Of a stretch of 64,000 nt of DNA, positions 36,035 to 48,245 are shown one piece after another. The notes below the pieces were generated by a model. It searched no databases, was not told where the DNA came from, and saw nothing but the letters and a program-made list of their open reading frames with translations. Numbering within the stretch: the first letter of the stretch is position 1; each line of letters begins with the position of its first letter. A program made the translations under genes and the position numbers. The stretch comes from Solenopsis invicta (lineage: Eukaryota; Arthropoda; Insecta; Hymenoptera; Formicidae): assembly GCF_016802725.1 (NCBI RefSeq), contig NC_052679.1, forward strand, positions 17,787,635 to 17,851,634, read 5' to 3'.

Positions 36035-37579
36035 GCTAGATTTTTAGATGCTTCGGCAAAACAGTTCTTTCCGCGTGACCTTGGACGCTTTTTCAAATAT
36101 TTTTATACATTTAAAAAAAAACCAACACTTTTGTCGATTTAAATTTTACATCAGTGTTAAGTGATTCGTAAAAAGTATTGTAAAATAAGAAGAAATGTTA
36201 AAAGATCAATATTTATGAAAACAGTTAACGATCATCGATATGATTGACCTCGATTGAACTTCATGTCGAATTTATATCAACAAAATAATGATCTTGTTAT
36301 TTCTAGCGAAAATTATTTAGCAATCATCAATAATGACGCTTAATGTCGCCTCGTGAGGACGTTCCGCGCGGCGTGACGCAAGTCGTCGTAATCGTCATTT
36401 CGAAAAAAAGAAACGTGCTGTCCGTGCTCGTTTGTGCTCGCGTATCGCGTCGCAACGAGTTTATTGCAACAGTGCGCGGAAAGATACTGTAGCCGCGCGG
36501 GCGCGCGGCGATTTGAGAAGCACGGCCGCGCGTTATGTTTCTCGTTCCAGTTACTCGCTGAAAAATCCCGCACGAATCAAAATTCTCGCTCTTTACCACA
36601 ATACCGCGCGTCATCGAATCTTACAGTATTCATGTTCGCGCGGCACAAAAGTCGCGAGCGTTCGCATTCGCACTCGATTTCTGCTCCACCGCAAATCGCG
36701 CGAGCCGCTCTTGATACGGGAAATAGACGAATGGCGCGCAAGTAACGCTTCATTATTACGATTGGAGTAATGACGGTCTAACTGTGTGCGACGGTAAATT
36801 ACAGTATTTCATCGGCTTTTGATTAGACCGCCGAAGGTAAAAACGCATGCGGTGTATACTTCGTTAACAGCGAGATACGTTTTCGGCTGCTTAACCTGAC
36901 GGATATTTAATCAAATCGGAAGCAGCATCTCCCGGCCTCGGGGATTATCATTTATTTCACATTTACCTTACGTAGCGGTGAGACGCTACTGTCTCTTAAT
37001 TACCTACGCTCTTACGAATTAAACATTGGCCCTATATTATTTGTCCTCACGGATTATAGACGCTACTCGGTCAATAACGTCATAATATTAACAGCGCTGT
37101 TATTATTGGTCCCATCGAGTAATAGGAACTTTCGTGCCCGTTAATGGGATACTTTTATAAGTATCACAGATGCCTGATACGGTCTGAGCGTCAAGCAAAC
37201 AGCTCAAGACGTGTCCGCTTCCGAGTGAATTTCACGCTTATTAGTGTCGCCCGATCGATCGATCCAAAGGATTTTACGACTCCGATTAAATCGATGGGCG
37301 CCGTTGCGCAACTCGGCGAAGTCAAGGTACGGGGTTCCCCTTGTCCCACATTCTCTGCATCCTTGACGAAGTTTCTCGCAACCGCTGTCATTTCCTTACA
37401 CAATAGATATTTATCTATTTATCTGAATTCAGCGCCCGAGCGCCAGGCAATGAAAATGCTGTCGCAACGAATGATTCACTCATGTGCTTGTCTCGTTAGG
37501 GAGTCTATCCATCCAATGTCGTGAACTTTTTGCTAATTTTCCTGGCGAGTAAATGGAAATGATCGGAATCGTTTAAATT

Positions 37580-38020
37580 TACACTCGGAGAAAAGTTTCT
37601 TCGAGTAAAAGAATATTTGCTTGAATTTAAGAAATTTAGAGAAAAGTTAGAGAAAAGTTTCTTTGATTTGAAGAAATGTTTTGGTTGTTTCTTTCATTAG
37701 AATTAAATAAATAGTAAGGCTGTGCTGTGCAAATCTTGGTTTTATTTTTTTATTTTTTTTTTTTTTTTTGTAATGAAAAAGAGTATTTTTAAAACCAGAA
37801 CAACTAAATTCATGTTTTACATTGTTGTCAATATTTTCTTTAAATTAAAAAATTATTTGTTTAAATTAAAAATAATTTATTTATTTTAAAAAAAGCTGAC
37901 AACGTTATTTCTTGAAACGTCAAGTAAATTTTCATTTTCCTCGAAGGTGTTTTCACTTCAACTTAAAAAACAAAGTTAAAGAAACAATTTCATCACAATT
38001 TAAACGGAACTATTCTATTA
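37580..38020. mobile_element. Family D element in opposite orientation
   Basis: It starts TACACTCGGAGAAAAGTTTC. On the opposite strand the ordered blocks of family D can be followed: TTAAGTTGAAGTGAAAACAC, AAAATTTACTTGACG, TTTTTTTAAAATAAATAAAT and TTGCACAGCACAG. It carries an 18-nt T run at 37753-37770. The far terminus is not well defined. Confidence 0.45.
37753..37770. repeat. Poly-T tract inside family D element
   Basis: A run of 18 T within the reversed family D copy; the equivalent place in the 35617 copy also holds a homopolymer T run of 14 (35929-35942). Confidence 0.9.
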
Positions 38021-38697
38021 GAATGCTTGCGAGGAGAATTTCATTTATTTTATTATTTATATGAGTCACGTGTAATAAAATATTCGTTCAATATGTTTCC
38101 ATTTACGATAGTTTAATAAACATGATGGCATTGAAGTGTATTTGAGCGACGTGCTTGGAGAAATCAATCACAGCTCGAAATGCATTTGAATTACTTGATG
38201 TTAAATTGCAATTACGATATCGAAGCGAAACTCACGCCAGTTTGAACGCTATTACTGACGGCTCTAGAAATCGGGTTCCGAAAACGCGAACGCTGCGGTG
38301 TCGCGTGAATGGCACGATATTTCGTGCCGCGGTTATTGTGGCCGAGTAATCGGACGATATATAGTAGATTCAATATGGCCTCCGTAAGATCAACTGCGTT
38401 CCGGATTTAACTCCGATAGACGAAACGTGAATGCCGTGCATCATGCGTGCCTAAGCTGAAAGATGCCCGGCCAACAGCGAGCGCGAGTTTACCCGTGAGC
38501 GGAAATTGCTAAGTATAACGTAAGTTAATTGATCTTAGAATCGCAGAATGCTGACGTCTTCGCGTATAACAAGTTTCCACTTTATCGAACAACATGTCTC
38601 GGGGAAACTTCAATCTCTAGTTACGTTTTTGCAAATATTACATTTAGCGTCGTCGTTCAATTTAAAATACTGAAATGTAAATACTTTCCCAAGATAT

Positions 38698-38719
38698 AAA
38701 AAAAAAAAAAAAAAAAAAA
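38698..38719. repeat. Poly-A tract, 22 nt
   Basis: A pure A run in otherwise mixed sequence. No coding or retroposon body is recognised upstream. Confidence 0.95.
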
Positions 38720-39708
38720 CTAGTAGTCTTGGGACGAAATCAAATTACATCTACGATGCTGTCTCTTTCTAACTTTAGATTAACTCGCTTCCTGAAGGAC
38801 GACAAAAACGGACTTTAGTCAATTAAAATTGATGATTGCACTCGATATTATCATACCGCGGCGCACAATTAAAGCCAATTACCGCGTGTCCCATTCGTGT
38901 CGCCGATCACGTGACACAATTTGCAACGTGAACTACTTTTACCGTACGAGAGAATAGGCGCCTATCTTAGTGACGTGTGTGCCGTAATGCGCCTCGGGCG
39001 CATACGCGTATGTCTCTGTGTCTGCGGAGACAGATGCATAGGATCTGCTTCTGGGTTGTGTCTCAGTTTCTCTCTTCTCTCTCGTACGCCAAAGAATGGT
39101 CCCTCCATACGATACCATCGACCTTGATAACACTTGCGAGGCAAGTCGTGTGTCTCCATGTCAGGACAGGCCTCTGCGAACGCGACGAGTTTTCCTCGTA
39201 TTCGTTTCGACAGATAGAGCGATACATTAAGGCGCGAGAAAAATCTCGGTAGAGTTGTTAGACAAATGTAATTGAGAACTGAAACCGATATAGTCTTAGG
39301 TTGAAAATTGTGCCGTAGATACGCGAAAATAATTGTCACCCTTATTCCTGATCTGTGGAAACGTTATACCGATCTGGTGATCCTCTACCAGCTTTCAACT
39401 TCTGTATTAATGTTTACAGTATTGCGATAACATATGTAACAACATTAAGTGATACATACAATTTTTTCTATCCGGGATATTAAGGTTTTATCATGTGCTT
39501 AAACACGTTCTGCATATACAAGGCATTAATTCGTATGGATTAGGATCAAGTTTCGGATCGAAATTCTTTTTGCGTTCATCAAGTGCTGAGTGAAACTAGC
39601 GTGACTTCCTGCTTAAGGTGTTCTTTCCATTTAGCAGGTTTACGGACGGATAATCGGACATGTGTGATTAACGATCGCTCTTTCTCCCTCCGATTCTCCT
39701 GTTCCTTC

Positions 39709-39710
<2 letters not shown>

Positions 39711-39745
<35 letters not shown>
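39711..39745. repeat. (TC)n microsatellite upstream of candidate first exon
   Basis: About 17 TC units, ending about 40 nt before the ATG of the candidate exon at 39784. It could lie in a 5' leader or serve as a GAGA-type site, since it is (GA)n on the other strand. Confidence 0.95.
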
Positions 39746-39748
<3 letters not shown>

Positions 39749-39783
39749 TCGTCCCGCTGTTATATTTATCGTTTGATCGAAGG

Positions 39784-39908
39784 ATGGTAAGCGAGAAGAG
39801 TGAACTCGGTACCTACTCCGGTCATTCGATCGGTTCGGATGAAACACGCGGTAACGGTACACCGCTCGTTACGAATCGTTCGTACGATCGTGCATCGAGG
39901 CAAGACAG
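39784..39908 (+). CDS. Candidate first coding exon (start codon to donor)
   Basis: An ATG in a fair context (GAAGGATGG) opens 41 codons that end at a strong donor, GACAG|GTAAGA; reading through the donor gives an immediate stop (TAA), as expected at an exon-intron edge. The peptide begins MVSEKSELGTYSGHSIGSDE and continues as a hydrophilic Ser/Thr/Gly/Arg-rich stretch with no membrane segment, typical of a disordered N-terminus. Upstream lies a 35-bp (TC)n tract (39711-39745), which insect 5' leaders often contain. The exon would end in phase 2, so it could not splice directly to the phase-1 exon at 26257-26310, which in any case lies upstream. Third-position bias is weaker than in that exon. 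It could be an alternative first exon of the same locus, a first exon of another plus-strand gene, or a chance match. I do not recognise the protein. Confidence 0.3.
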
Positions 39909-40535
39909 GTAAGACGTATCCGCGATATTTGCAATCGTATAGATAATGGGACTCTTACGACACACCACGCTCGACAGACAAATAATACATTCGTGGAAGT
40001 ATTTGACGTTTAACGTTTGCTCAAGGAAGCGCGCGCGTTCTCCGTATTAGCCTCCATCGCGCGATTAATCGAGCGCCGTGCATGAGGTCGGTCTTAAGTC
40101 GCGAGGAATGAATCTGAAGGAGGAACCAGAAAAGGGAGGAAAGTACGATAGTGCGAATATATGTATACAATTTAGATCGCGTATTTGTGCGAATTGTTTA
40201 TAAGAGAATATTTGTTTTTGTGTTTTTTTTTTTTTTTTAAATAAGCTTTAACAAGTCTATCAAGGATAATAAAATAACAATCATATAATAAATCCATGTC
40301 TGTCTTCAAATTTAATTTGTTTTTTTTTGTTTTGTTTGCATTTTTTGTTCAATTAGGTTCAAAATCAATCTTACAGTTTTCTCAATCAAAGGGAGAGAAA
40401 TTATATTTGACTATACGAAAATAACGATTGACTCCGCTTCCATTTCAATATGCCAAAATATTGAATCTATAATAACATACTGTTATGGAACAAGGCTCTC
40501 GTTCCACTCTGATTACGATTCCAATGCGTGGTTAT

Positions 40536-40786
40536 GCACCGAATAAAAGAGTTTGGTAATAAATAATAATGAAACTTTGATGAAATAATGTTAATTAAAT
40601 GTTTGATTAATATAACGAAATATTTGATAATATTTAGTAATTGCGTTAATAATAACCAATCGATTAGCGGTTACTGAATATTACTAAATATTTGGTTATA
40701 TTAACTGAATGTTTAATTGAAATGATTTCACCAAAGCTTACTATGATATCTAGGCTTGATTATTATTGCCAAACTCTTTTCGGTGC
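40536..40786. mobile_element. Foldback element with long terminal inverted repeats
   Basis: The left end GCACCGAATAAAAGAGTTTG and right end CAAACTCTTTTCGGTGC are inverted copies, apart from a three-base difference, and pairing continues inward through TTATTA. The inner arms with AATGTTAATTAAATGTTTGA are shared with the elements near 6163 and 43226. About 251 bp, non-coding. Confidence 0.55.
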
Positions 40787-41714
40787 GTGATTGTAAGCTA
40801 TTATTCTTTCAATTATCTTTTTGTCATTTCCCTGTCGATGATCTAGTATAATTGGAGCATTATCTTTTCACAGTCTCGATACTCGCCTTTGCGCGATAAC
40901 GAGAAACGCGATTCCGCCGCGAACGAGAGTGGTCGGCGTGCGCGTTTTGCCGCGGTTATCATTCCGTTTCGGTTAGTCGCAACTTTCTCGATTAGCGAAA
41001 ATTAGAGGGAAGCGAAAAGGAAGAACGGAAAATTAGAGGGGTGGGAGGGACTGTGGTATAAGAGGAACCCAGGCTCGCAAGATCTACGCTAACGAGCGTT
41101 CAGGTATTAAGAGCAGCGACCACTTTCGCGTTCGAGAAGTAGCCGAGACGCTCTTTAAACTGCAAAAATAGGGGAAAAAAGGCCATGCGACCGACATGTT
41201 CTTCTCGGCGGCGCGGCGGTATGATCCGAAGTAGTCGGAGAAAGTCGCGTAGCACACGTATAAAGTAAATCTCGCTTATCTTATCTGGGATACTTCCTGC
41301 GTCACGATCGCATCTCGAACCGCAGTTACATCCGAGCTGAAATGTTAGCCGCTAAAAATATCAGCTATTAATAACGACAACCTTAGGCAAAACGTGTGCT
41401 AATGATGCGCATACATTTCCTCCTTCGCCGCTCTTAGAGCGAAAGCGACAATAATGACCTTGCTTTCGTCATTACGGGCATAGCTGCACGCTGCTACGTT
41501 CGAATTGATACGAATTAATCATTCGATCGCGCTCACTCGACAGTAATTTATCTTTGTTGCCTTTCATTTAATTGCCCGAATTTTTCGAGAAACTCGCTCC
41601 GGATTCCGTTCGATAAGCAATGCAGAAATTTACGAGCAATTTACAGACGACCTCTCGATCTTCGGGGGATCTTCGTCTCTCAATCTCCGTCGTGAAACAA
41701 GGAGTGGCGGAGAA

Positions 41715-41733
41715 AGAGAGAGAGAGAGAGAGA
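41715..41733. repeat. (GA)n microsatellite
   Basis: About nine GA units inside CpG-rich DNA. Confidence 0.9.
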
Positions 41734-42879
41734 TGCATCGTTATGCATCGCTGAGGGTGTTCGTAACCCCGGAGTATCGTTGAAATGTCGCGCCCCGCCC
41801 TCCCCGTTTCTCCCTTTCCTCTCGAGTGCGGCCGCCGTGCAGCGCGCCGCACGCGACGCGACGCCCCGCGGTTTCGGTTGCACAAGACTCTCGAAAGGTC
41901 AAGAGTGCAACGCGCGCGCTCCGCGGATTCCTTTTCTTCGCGGCACACGTAGGCGTGTGCGTCCACACCTGTGCTACCTGAACCAGAAAATGCGGCGCGT
42001 GCGACGCGCGAGGATATAGAAAAAAAAAATGGACATTCTTTCGGCGAACCCACAGATTTCTCCGCGACCTTTCTCGGCCAGACGTTTCGAGTACTCTTCT
42101 AGCTCCCTTTTGCCACGGAAGTTGATGAGAACGCGAGGACGTGAGGTGGTCCGGTCGCGTTCCCGTTTCTATATTTTAATTAAAACGCGCGATGGAAAGT
42201 CGCTTTTGGAGTAAATTTATCGTTCCTTAAGTACTCGAATTTAAAATTCAAATAATTCTTATTTTATTGGCTTACACATACATACGAAAGCAATAACTTG
42301 ACAAGATAATTAAAATTGTTAAACTCTTAATTTGAAAGTGAAATAAAAATTGGAATAGAAAGTAAGATTATTCTAGTGCAAAACTTTCTTTCCGTCATGT
42401 GTTAATTTCAGATAAGTAATCTTCGCTATCGTCTCGCGCATCGATACGACGCAAGACGTATACGAAAGTAAAAGACGGTAACGAAAATTACGGTTTATCA
42501 GAATATGGTGGGAAAGCTGCCCTGGGATAATCCCATTGGTAGCGGAAGGTACCCGACGAGATATTTTTCGTTACCTCGGTGGCAAAGTGTTGCGAACGTG
42601 CGGGTCATCCCGGAGAGTCCTCCTCCAGGCTAGAATATTATCCTCGATAGGCTTGTCTTGTCGGCCGTCTGTCAAGCGCGTTCGTGTTTACTGCTGTTTG
42701 TAAATCACACGGCGGACAGGCAATTAGCGGGCCCAGCGAAAAATCGAGCTTTGCGTCGTGGGAACGCTTTACGGCCGCGACACAGTTGCGGCCGACTGAG
42801 CGATGCTGCTGACTATGTTCGCGGAACGCGGCGACAAATCGTGCTATCATCGTTAGACGATTCCGGGAAAGAGCCGCTT

Positions 42880-42917
42880 GCCTCGCCTCGCTTCACCTCA
42901 CCTCGCCTCGCCTTGCC
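42880..42917. repeat. Imperfect CCTCG/CCTCA pentamer array
   Basis: Seven to eight imperfect pentamers of the CCTCG type follow one another (TGCCTCGCCTCGCTTCACCT and onward to GCCTTGCC). It is a short non-coding array inside CpG-rich DNA. Confidence 0.6.
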
Positions 42918-43225
42918 GCGACGCATAATCACGCGCATTGTCATTATGCGAACACAATGAGCCAGATCTTTCTGCGCGACGCGCGTGCGGAAGAGATTGT
43001 CGCGTGCGATGCTCGTTATGGGAAATTAATACATAAGGAGTGTATTATAGAGGAGCCGAGGTTATGTGAGATTTATAGAGGAGTTCGACAATTGTTTTTA
43101 TGCAACTCTGTTAGTAATTATAACGAACGGTAAATCGTAGTTCATGTGAATTCTATTTTGTGTAACTCGAGAAGTATGAACAATATTACTGAAATCTGCA
43201 TCAGGTGGTCTTTTTTCTATACTAA

Positions 43226-43504
43226 AAAAAAAAGGATTTGATAATAACTAGCAAATGTCGCGTTAAATAATGTCAATTAAGAATTTTTTTTATTATAAAA
43301 ATAATTTTACTTTCTTAAATATTTAGCAAATGTTACTCAATTTATAATAGTTCTGAATATTTAGGAAAGTACAATTATTTTTAATTATGTTAACCAAATA
43401 TTTAATCGACATTATTTTATTCAACATTTGGTAGCTCGTTTATAACTCATGTATAAATATAAAGAAAAATCAAACTCATTTATAAAATCTATTTTCAATG
43501 TATT
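43226..43504. mobile_element. Foldback element related to 40536-40786
   Basis: Left arm segment GCAAATGTCGCGTTAAATAA and the following TGTCAATTAA pair with the right arm segment containing ATTTAATCGACATTATTTTA and CAACATTTGGTAGCT. The outermost ends are degraded (a run of A residues on the left, TTTTCAATGTA on the right). Non-coding. Confidence 0.45.
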
Positions 43505-46482
43505 GTAACAACGCACAGGGGATCATTGCACCCCACAATCAATGAACAAATAAAAAATTGAATTAGTCAATGAACATATAAATGAAATTTTAATATAATT
43601 ACATTTTTAAATAAAAAATGATATTTTAATAAAACTTGTATGAAAATTAGATCACAACAAATACAATTGATTCGCAATTTATTATTTCGACGTCTTATTA
43701 TTTTAATACTTTTCTAAACATAGTCATTTACTGGTGATTGTTCAGCGACTAGTGCAGTGACCCTGTAGACGTCTGAATAAAACAAAAACATATATTTAGA
43801 TTCGTAATTTGGTCGAATCTTTAATTTTCTGCATCATTAGGCGTCCCTCTTTTATACAAGGGATGAGGGGAAAGGAGCGAGATGATTTTTAAGAAGTGAA
43901 ATTAGATGGAAGAAATAACGATCCCTTTCGCTTCGCTCGCGTAAAATCGTTTGAATGTAAATCCAAATCGACGATCGTGACGCGACGCGAAGTATATCGC
44001 ATAGGGGCCACGCTGCTCAATCATACTTTACGTCGCGCGTCGCGTCGGTTCTGAAGTTTTGAATCTTATATGGTTGCATCTCGTTATGGGTCTCGCTTTT
44101 CCTATGAGAAGTGGCACGAGGGGAAAAGTTTGTTATTATAATAACGACGGATGGAAATGTAAAACGAATCGGATTTTAAATGAAAGACTCGCCCGCTAAT
44201 TTACTGCCGCTCGTTTTCATTTTTCCCCGCCGACGACTTGTCAGATCGTCAAGGAGCAACATTTTTTTTTAAATGCACATTTATTATGCCTTCGTCGCGG
44301 GTCGGCCGAATTTAAACTTCAACTTATGTTACCGTCCGGTTATATTTATTCGTTGCAGCTGTGTATATTCAATTTACTTGGACTTTTGATGAGCCGTTTT
44401 GTCATTAAAAAAATAAAATGCAGAATTATTTTATAGCTGACAAATATCTGTATATATTATAGTTTTTCAGCGTGTTCTACGAGCGCATCGTAACGGTTAG
44501 TTCCTAGTTCCAATTCAATTTACCTTCCCGTTTTATTGATTCGCTGTTATCTTACGTCTAATTGACTCGATCCTAATCCGATACTTTTCGCCAACGAGCA
44601 ATTACGTTTATATACCTCATAAATAATTATATTACTTCCGGAATACCAGTTTCTAATGTTAATTCTATTCACCCTCCGGCCTCACTTATCCGCCGTTAAA
44701 ATACGCCTAATTCCCCCGAGCGAACGCGTCGACGACGTCGAGGACGAATCGCACAATCGCGCAGCTGACGCAGCTCTCTCGTTGCGACACGGCGGAAGAG
44801 GGGTGACCACGGTCGAGGTTGGGGAAGTACCTCGTCTAGGCTGAGCGTTGAGCTTGGGTAGGGTGAAAAGGGTCGGGTCGGGACGGAGTCGAGAGGCGAC
44901 GACGACGGCGGCGGCGCGAGAGCGCCTCTTGAGACGCGCACTCATTAATTCGCGGAATTTTTTAAAGTCCTTGATAAGCCTGTAATTACAAATTTTCGCA
45001 GTACGTGCGGTTGCCAACGTCGAGACGGCTGAGAGGTACGCGTCGGACTAACCGCGACAGAGAAAAAAAAGAAGGAAAGAAGAAAGTGACCGTCTCGTGT
45101 CGCTAGTAACATTTTAATTGTCGCCTCGCCCTCGACGTCATTAACGCCAGCTCGACCAAGGAAATGACGTTCAGCCTAACGTTATTACTTCCTCAATCCC
45201 TGTCGTTCAGTAAAAGCTTTAACCGCGCCGACGATATTAATTGATTGTCGCACTTTAATCACGATCGTTCAGACTGAAAAAGCTTTTTCCACCGTGATAC
45301 CGCGGGCGATTTAGTTAATTGAAATTTTAAATACGATGGATGTTCCAGCGATGATTGCACGGCGATCGTGATGGCGTTGAACACACATCGTGATAACGCC
45401 AAGTAAAATAAGACTGATGGAAGGTAAAAGTTCGCGCTCCAGGGAAAGTATATAGCGATCGGATAGGAAAGTAAGTTGAAGTGAACGGGAACAAAGTTAG
45501 CGAATGAGTTTTTTCAATCAATCCCCGATTCATCCTCCAGATCCATTCACTCGCCGCTGCTGCGGTCTTTTTCTTTCACGTGGGAATTATTTGCCAATGG
45601 CGGACTCTATCGCAAATACATAAAAGATCGAACGTCAACAAAAAATGTTGGAATATTATCCTCTCAGCGTTATTTCCCATAATTACAGTGCAAGTTTTAA
45701 TAATTATACGAATACCGTAATAATTCGATAGTAGTTTTAATGCGCGAGCACACAATGTCAGCGAGGTATCTCATAATTAATACTCGCGAATTATCGCGAA
45801 TTATCGTCGGATCGTTTATCGGTAGGCACGCGGCCACTGTCATCTCCTCGTTGTTTCGTGCGTACCGTTACATCCGGTGCGCCTACTCCTCGTGGGAACA
45901 TCGCTCACTTCCGATCGCATAGCAGCCGCCACGCTCTTCGGAGCGTCGGCAGTCTCGACGACAACGACGACATTCCCATCGTCTCCGAAGGAAGCATTTT
46001 CCGCCTGGACGACGCGAACGCGCGACGGTACAAAACGGCGCGGAAGAGCGAATCCCCCGATCGTGCCCCTCCTCCCCCTCCGTGTTTCCGGTTCACGGTG
46101 CTCGAGAGCGTTACCGAGAGAGCCGCTGCCGGTCCATTTGCGGCGTCATGGACACACGCGTTACGTGCTACGAGCGCGCAGTCGAGCGACTGCTCCTGAA
46201 GAGATCCCGAATAACGCGAGGCGCCATTCGTCGCGGACGCCTTTTTCTCTCTCACGCGACGGCGACCCCGATACGCTGGTCAATTAATCGACGGGAGATA
46301 TCGATCTGGTTAACATCTAGTACGGAGCGAATCGGTGTTCACGCGTGATCGAACCCGTTGGAGATGAGCGGCGAACGGCTCTCTTAGCTTCGCACCATTT
46401 GTCCAAGTGTAAATTATCCTCCGCGGAATATCGTTATTCGAATTTCCACTGTGGCACTTTAGCTGTAAATTACACGTTCACG

Positions 46483-46919
46483 CGCTGAGAAAAAGATACT
46501 TAAACTAAAAAGTTAATTTATGGGTATGTAAATTGATTTCATTAAAATAAATCTTTATTTAAATGCGGCGAAATAAACTTTTATTCTTGGTTGATTTTAT
46601 AAATGAGCTAATGATATTATTAAACTTAATTAAATTGTTTTTTTAGGTTAAAAAATCTGATTTTCTTGAATATAAAAATATTCTGGCGGTAAATATTTTC
46701 TAGAATTGCAGAAAAAAATTTACGCGATTAAAAATATTTCTTTATTTTATTTACGCATTTACATAATAAGAAGTTTTTAACTTGACTGCATGTAAATTAG
46801 GGGTAACCCATTTTTTGGCGTCAAGTAAAATTTTTGTATTGTAAGATATTTTTAAAAAATTTATTTCAGTGAAGTAAATATCTCACAAGTAAATTTGTAA
46901 GTATCTTTTTCTCGGTGTA
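46483..46919. mobile_element. Inverted-repeat element, CTGAGAAAAAGATACTTA termini
   Basis: Left end CGCTGAGAAAAAGATACTTA and right end TAAGTATCTTTTTCTCGGTG are inverted copies over about 20 bp with one mismatch. The interior segment around 46540-46590 (AAATAAATCTTTATTTAAAT then GCGGCGAAA) is shared with the copy at 23537-23660. It is non-coding and about 437 bp long. Confidence 0.6.
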
Positions 46920-47517
46920 CTTACTTTGATTGATAATACAAACCGTATTCTGTTCGCGCAGACTTCTTACGAGATGTAAACAAAATATCTTTCAATTTTC
47001 TTGTGTCTCTCCCGAATGATGACATAAAGATAGCTCAGTGTTTTTATCTCTCTTTTTTCTCGTTTGGCCTTCGCCCCGGTGTTATCTCCTCGGTGCAATG
47101 CTTATCCCGCCCTTCACGCGTCACAAACTTGATTCGCGTCTACAACCGAGGGACTTGTTCGGCCGTACCGAGTGTTTTTCGCCCTTTCCACCGCGCGATA
47201 CATTGCGATGGCCGCTGTAAACCGAAAACGACCGCCCACGCGGGCGCTTTGTATACAGCCGCCGTCGAGTGTTATAGCTGAAACACCGTCTAGCCGGGAA
47301 CGATCCTCCGCTTTCGCTTCGCCGATAAACTTTTTGTCTCACACAACAGATCAACAAATCCGATTTGCTACGAATCGGAGTAGAACGAGAAAGACGATCT
47401 GAATCACTTTTTCGTGCCGTTTCGGCAAGCGATGATCGGGGTCGATCGTGGATATACGCGAATACCGGAGATGCGGAATAGCGAAAGAGAATCAACAGGT
47501 TGTTCTATTTAATATAC

Positions 47518-47560
47518 CTCGAATATAAATAAATATTCCATTGAGATATTTATATTCGAG
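47518..47560. other. AT-rich hairpin with CTCGAATATAAA arms
   Basis: CTCGAATATAAATAAATAT pairs with ATATTTATATTCGAG, the right arm lacking four bases of the left, around a short loop. The termini do not match the repeat families in this window. Confidence 0.5.
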
Positions 47561-47705
47561 ATGAAATAATATGGAATTTACACTGTTAACAGCCGTTTAT
47601 TGAATGGATGGTTCAGGGGAGAAGCGTACAAAGTCCATTAGTCAAAATGTTCATTTTCAGTAGTGAAGTGTATCTTTGTTATCGCACCTCTGAACGTTTA
47701 CTCTA

Positions 47706-47723
47706 AGAGAGAGAGAGAGAGAG
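47706..47723. repeat. (GA)n microsatellite
   Basis: About eight to nine GA units. Confidence 0.9.
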
Positions 47724-47901
47724 GAAGGAAGCTTTTGAGTCACAAAAAATGTACATCAAATATTTGGATTGGAGAATAGTTTTATGAATGTACGCGCGAA
47801 CCACTTGGAGCAACATTCGTTGATAAAATAAAATTTTCCCGAAACAAAATTTACAGTTTTTTTTTTTAAATTCCCGTTATGAAAAATTGCGACGGTCTAC
47901 A

Positions 47902-47930
47902 TGTGCACACGCACGCGCGCGCGCACGTAC
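47902..47930. repeat. Alternating CA/CG tract
   Basis: GTGCACACGCACGCGCGCGC followed by GCACGTACA; alternating purine-pyrimidine sequence of about 29 bp. Confidence 0.8.
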
Positions 47931-48188
47931 AAACGCTATGCGCTACGCTTTATTTTATTTAGAACGCAGTGTAGATCGTACACAAAGTCACTCTGCAACG
48001 TCCGTCGTCTGCGACGAGCAGTTTCCGTAAATCGTCGCGCCGTCTGGCAAATTGAATTTCTGATGTCACGAGAGAGACGAGCGCCCATTTGACGACCGAC
48101 TGCCTCCGGCTAGCAGACAGGAGGACAGTCCTTGAGAAGTCAATCCCTTAAAGCTTATCTAAAATTAAATCGGTAGCCGGACGAATGA

Positions 48189-48191
<3 letters not shown>

Positions 48192-48232
<41 letters not shown>

Positions 48233-48245
48233 GAGTGAGTGAGAA
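48192..48245. repeat. (GA)n microsatellite grading into GAGT
   Basis: About 19 GA units followed by GAGTGAGAGTGAGTGAG variants. Confidence 0.95.

Larger units (their letters stand above)
38021..46482. other. Non-coding flank of the candidate first exon
   Basis: Apart from the candidate exon at 39784-39908 and the listed repeats, no gene is supported. CpG-rich blocks at 40860-42230 and 43911-46480 carry only chance-like frames; 42231-43910 is AT-rich. Confidence 0.5.

Noticed and set aside
41568..42053. 161-codon minus-strand frame
   Set aside because: It translates through a (GA)n microsatellite giving a Ser-Leu run and is otherwise Arg-rich; a shadow of composition, not a gene.
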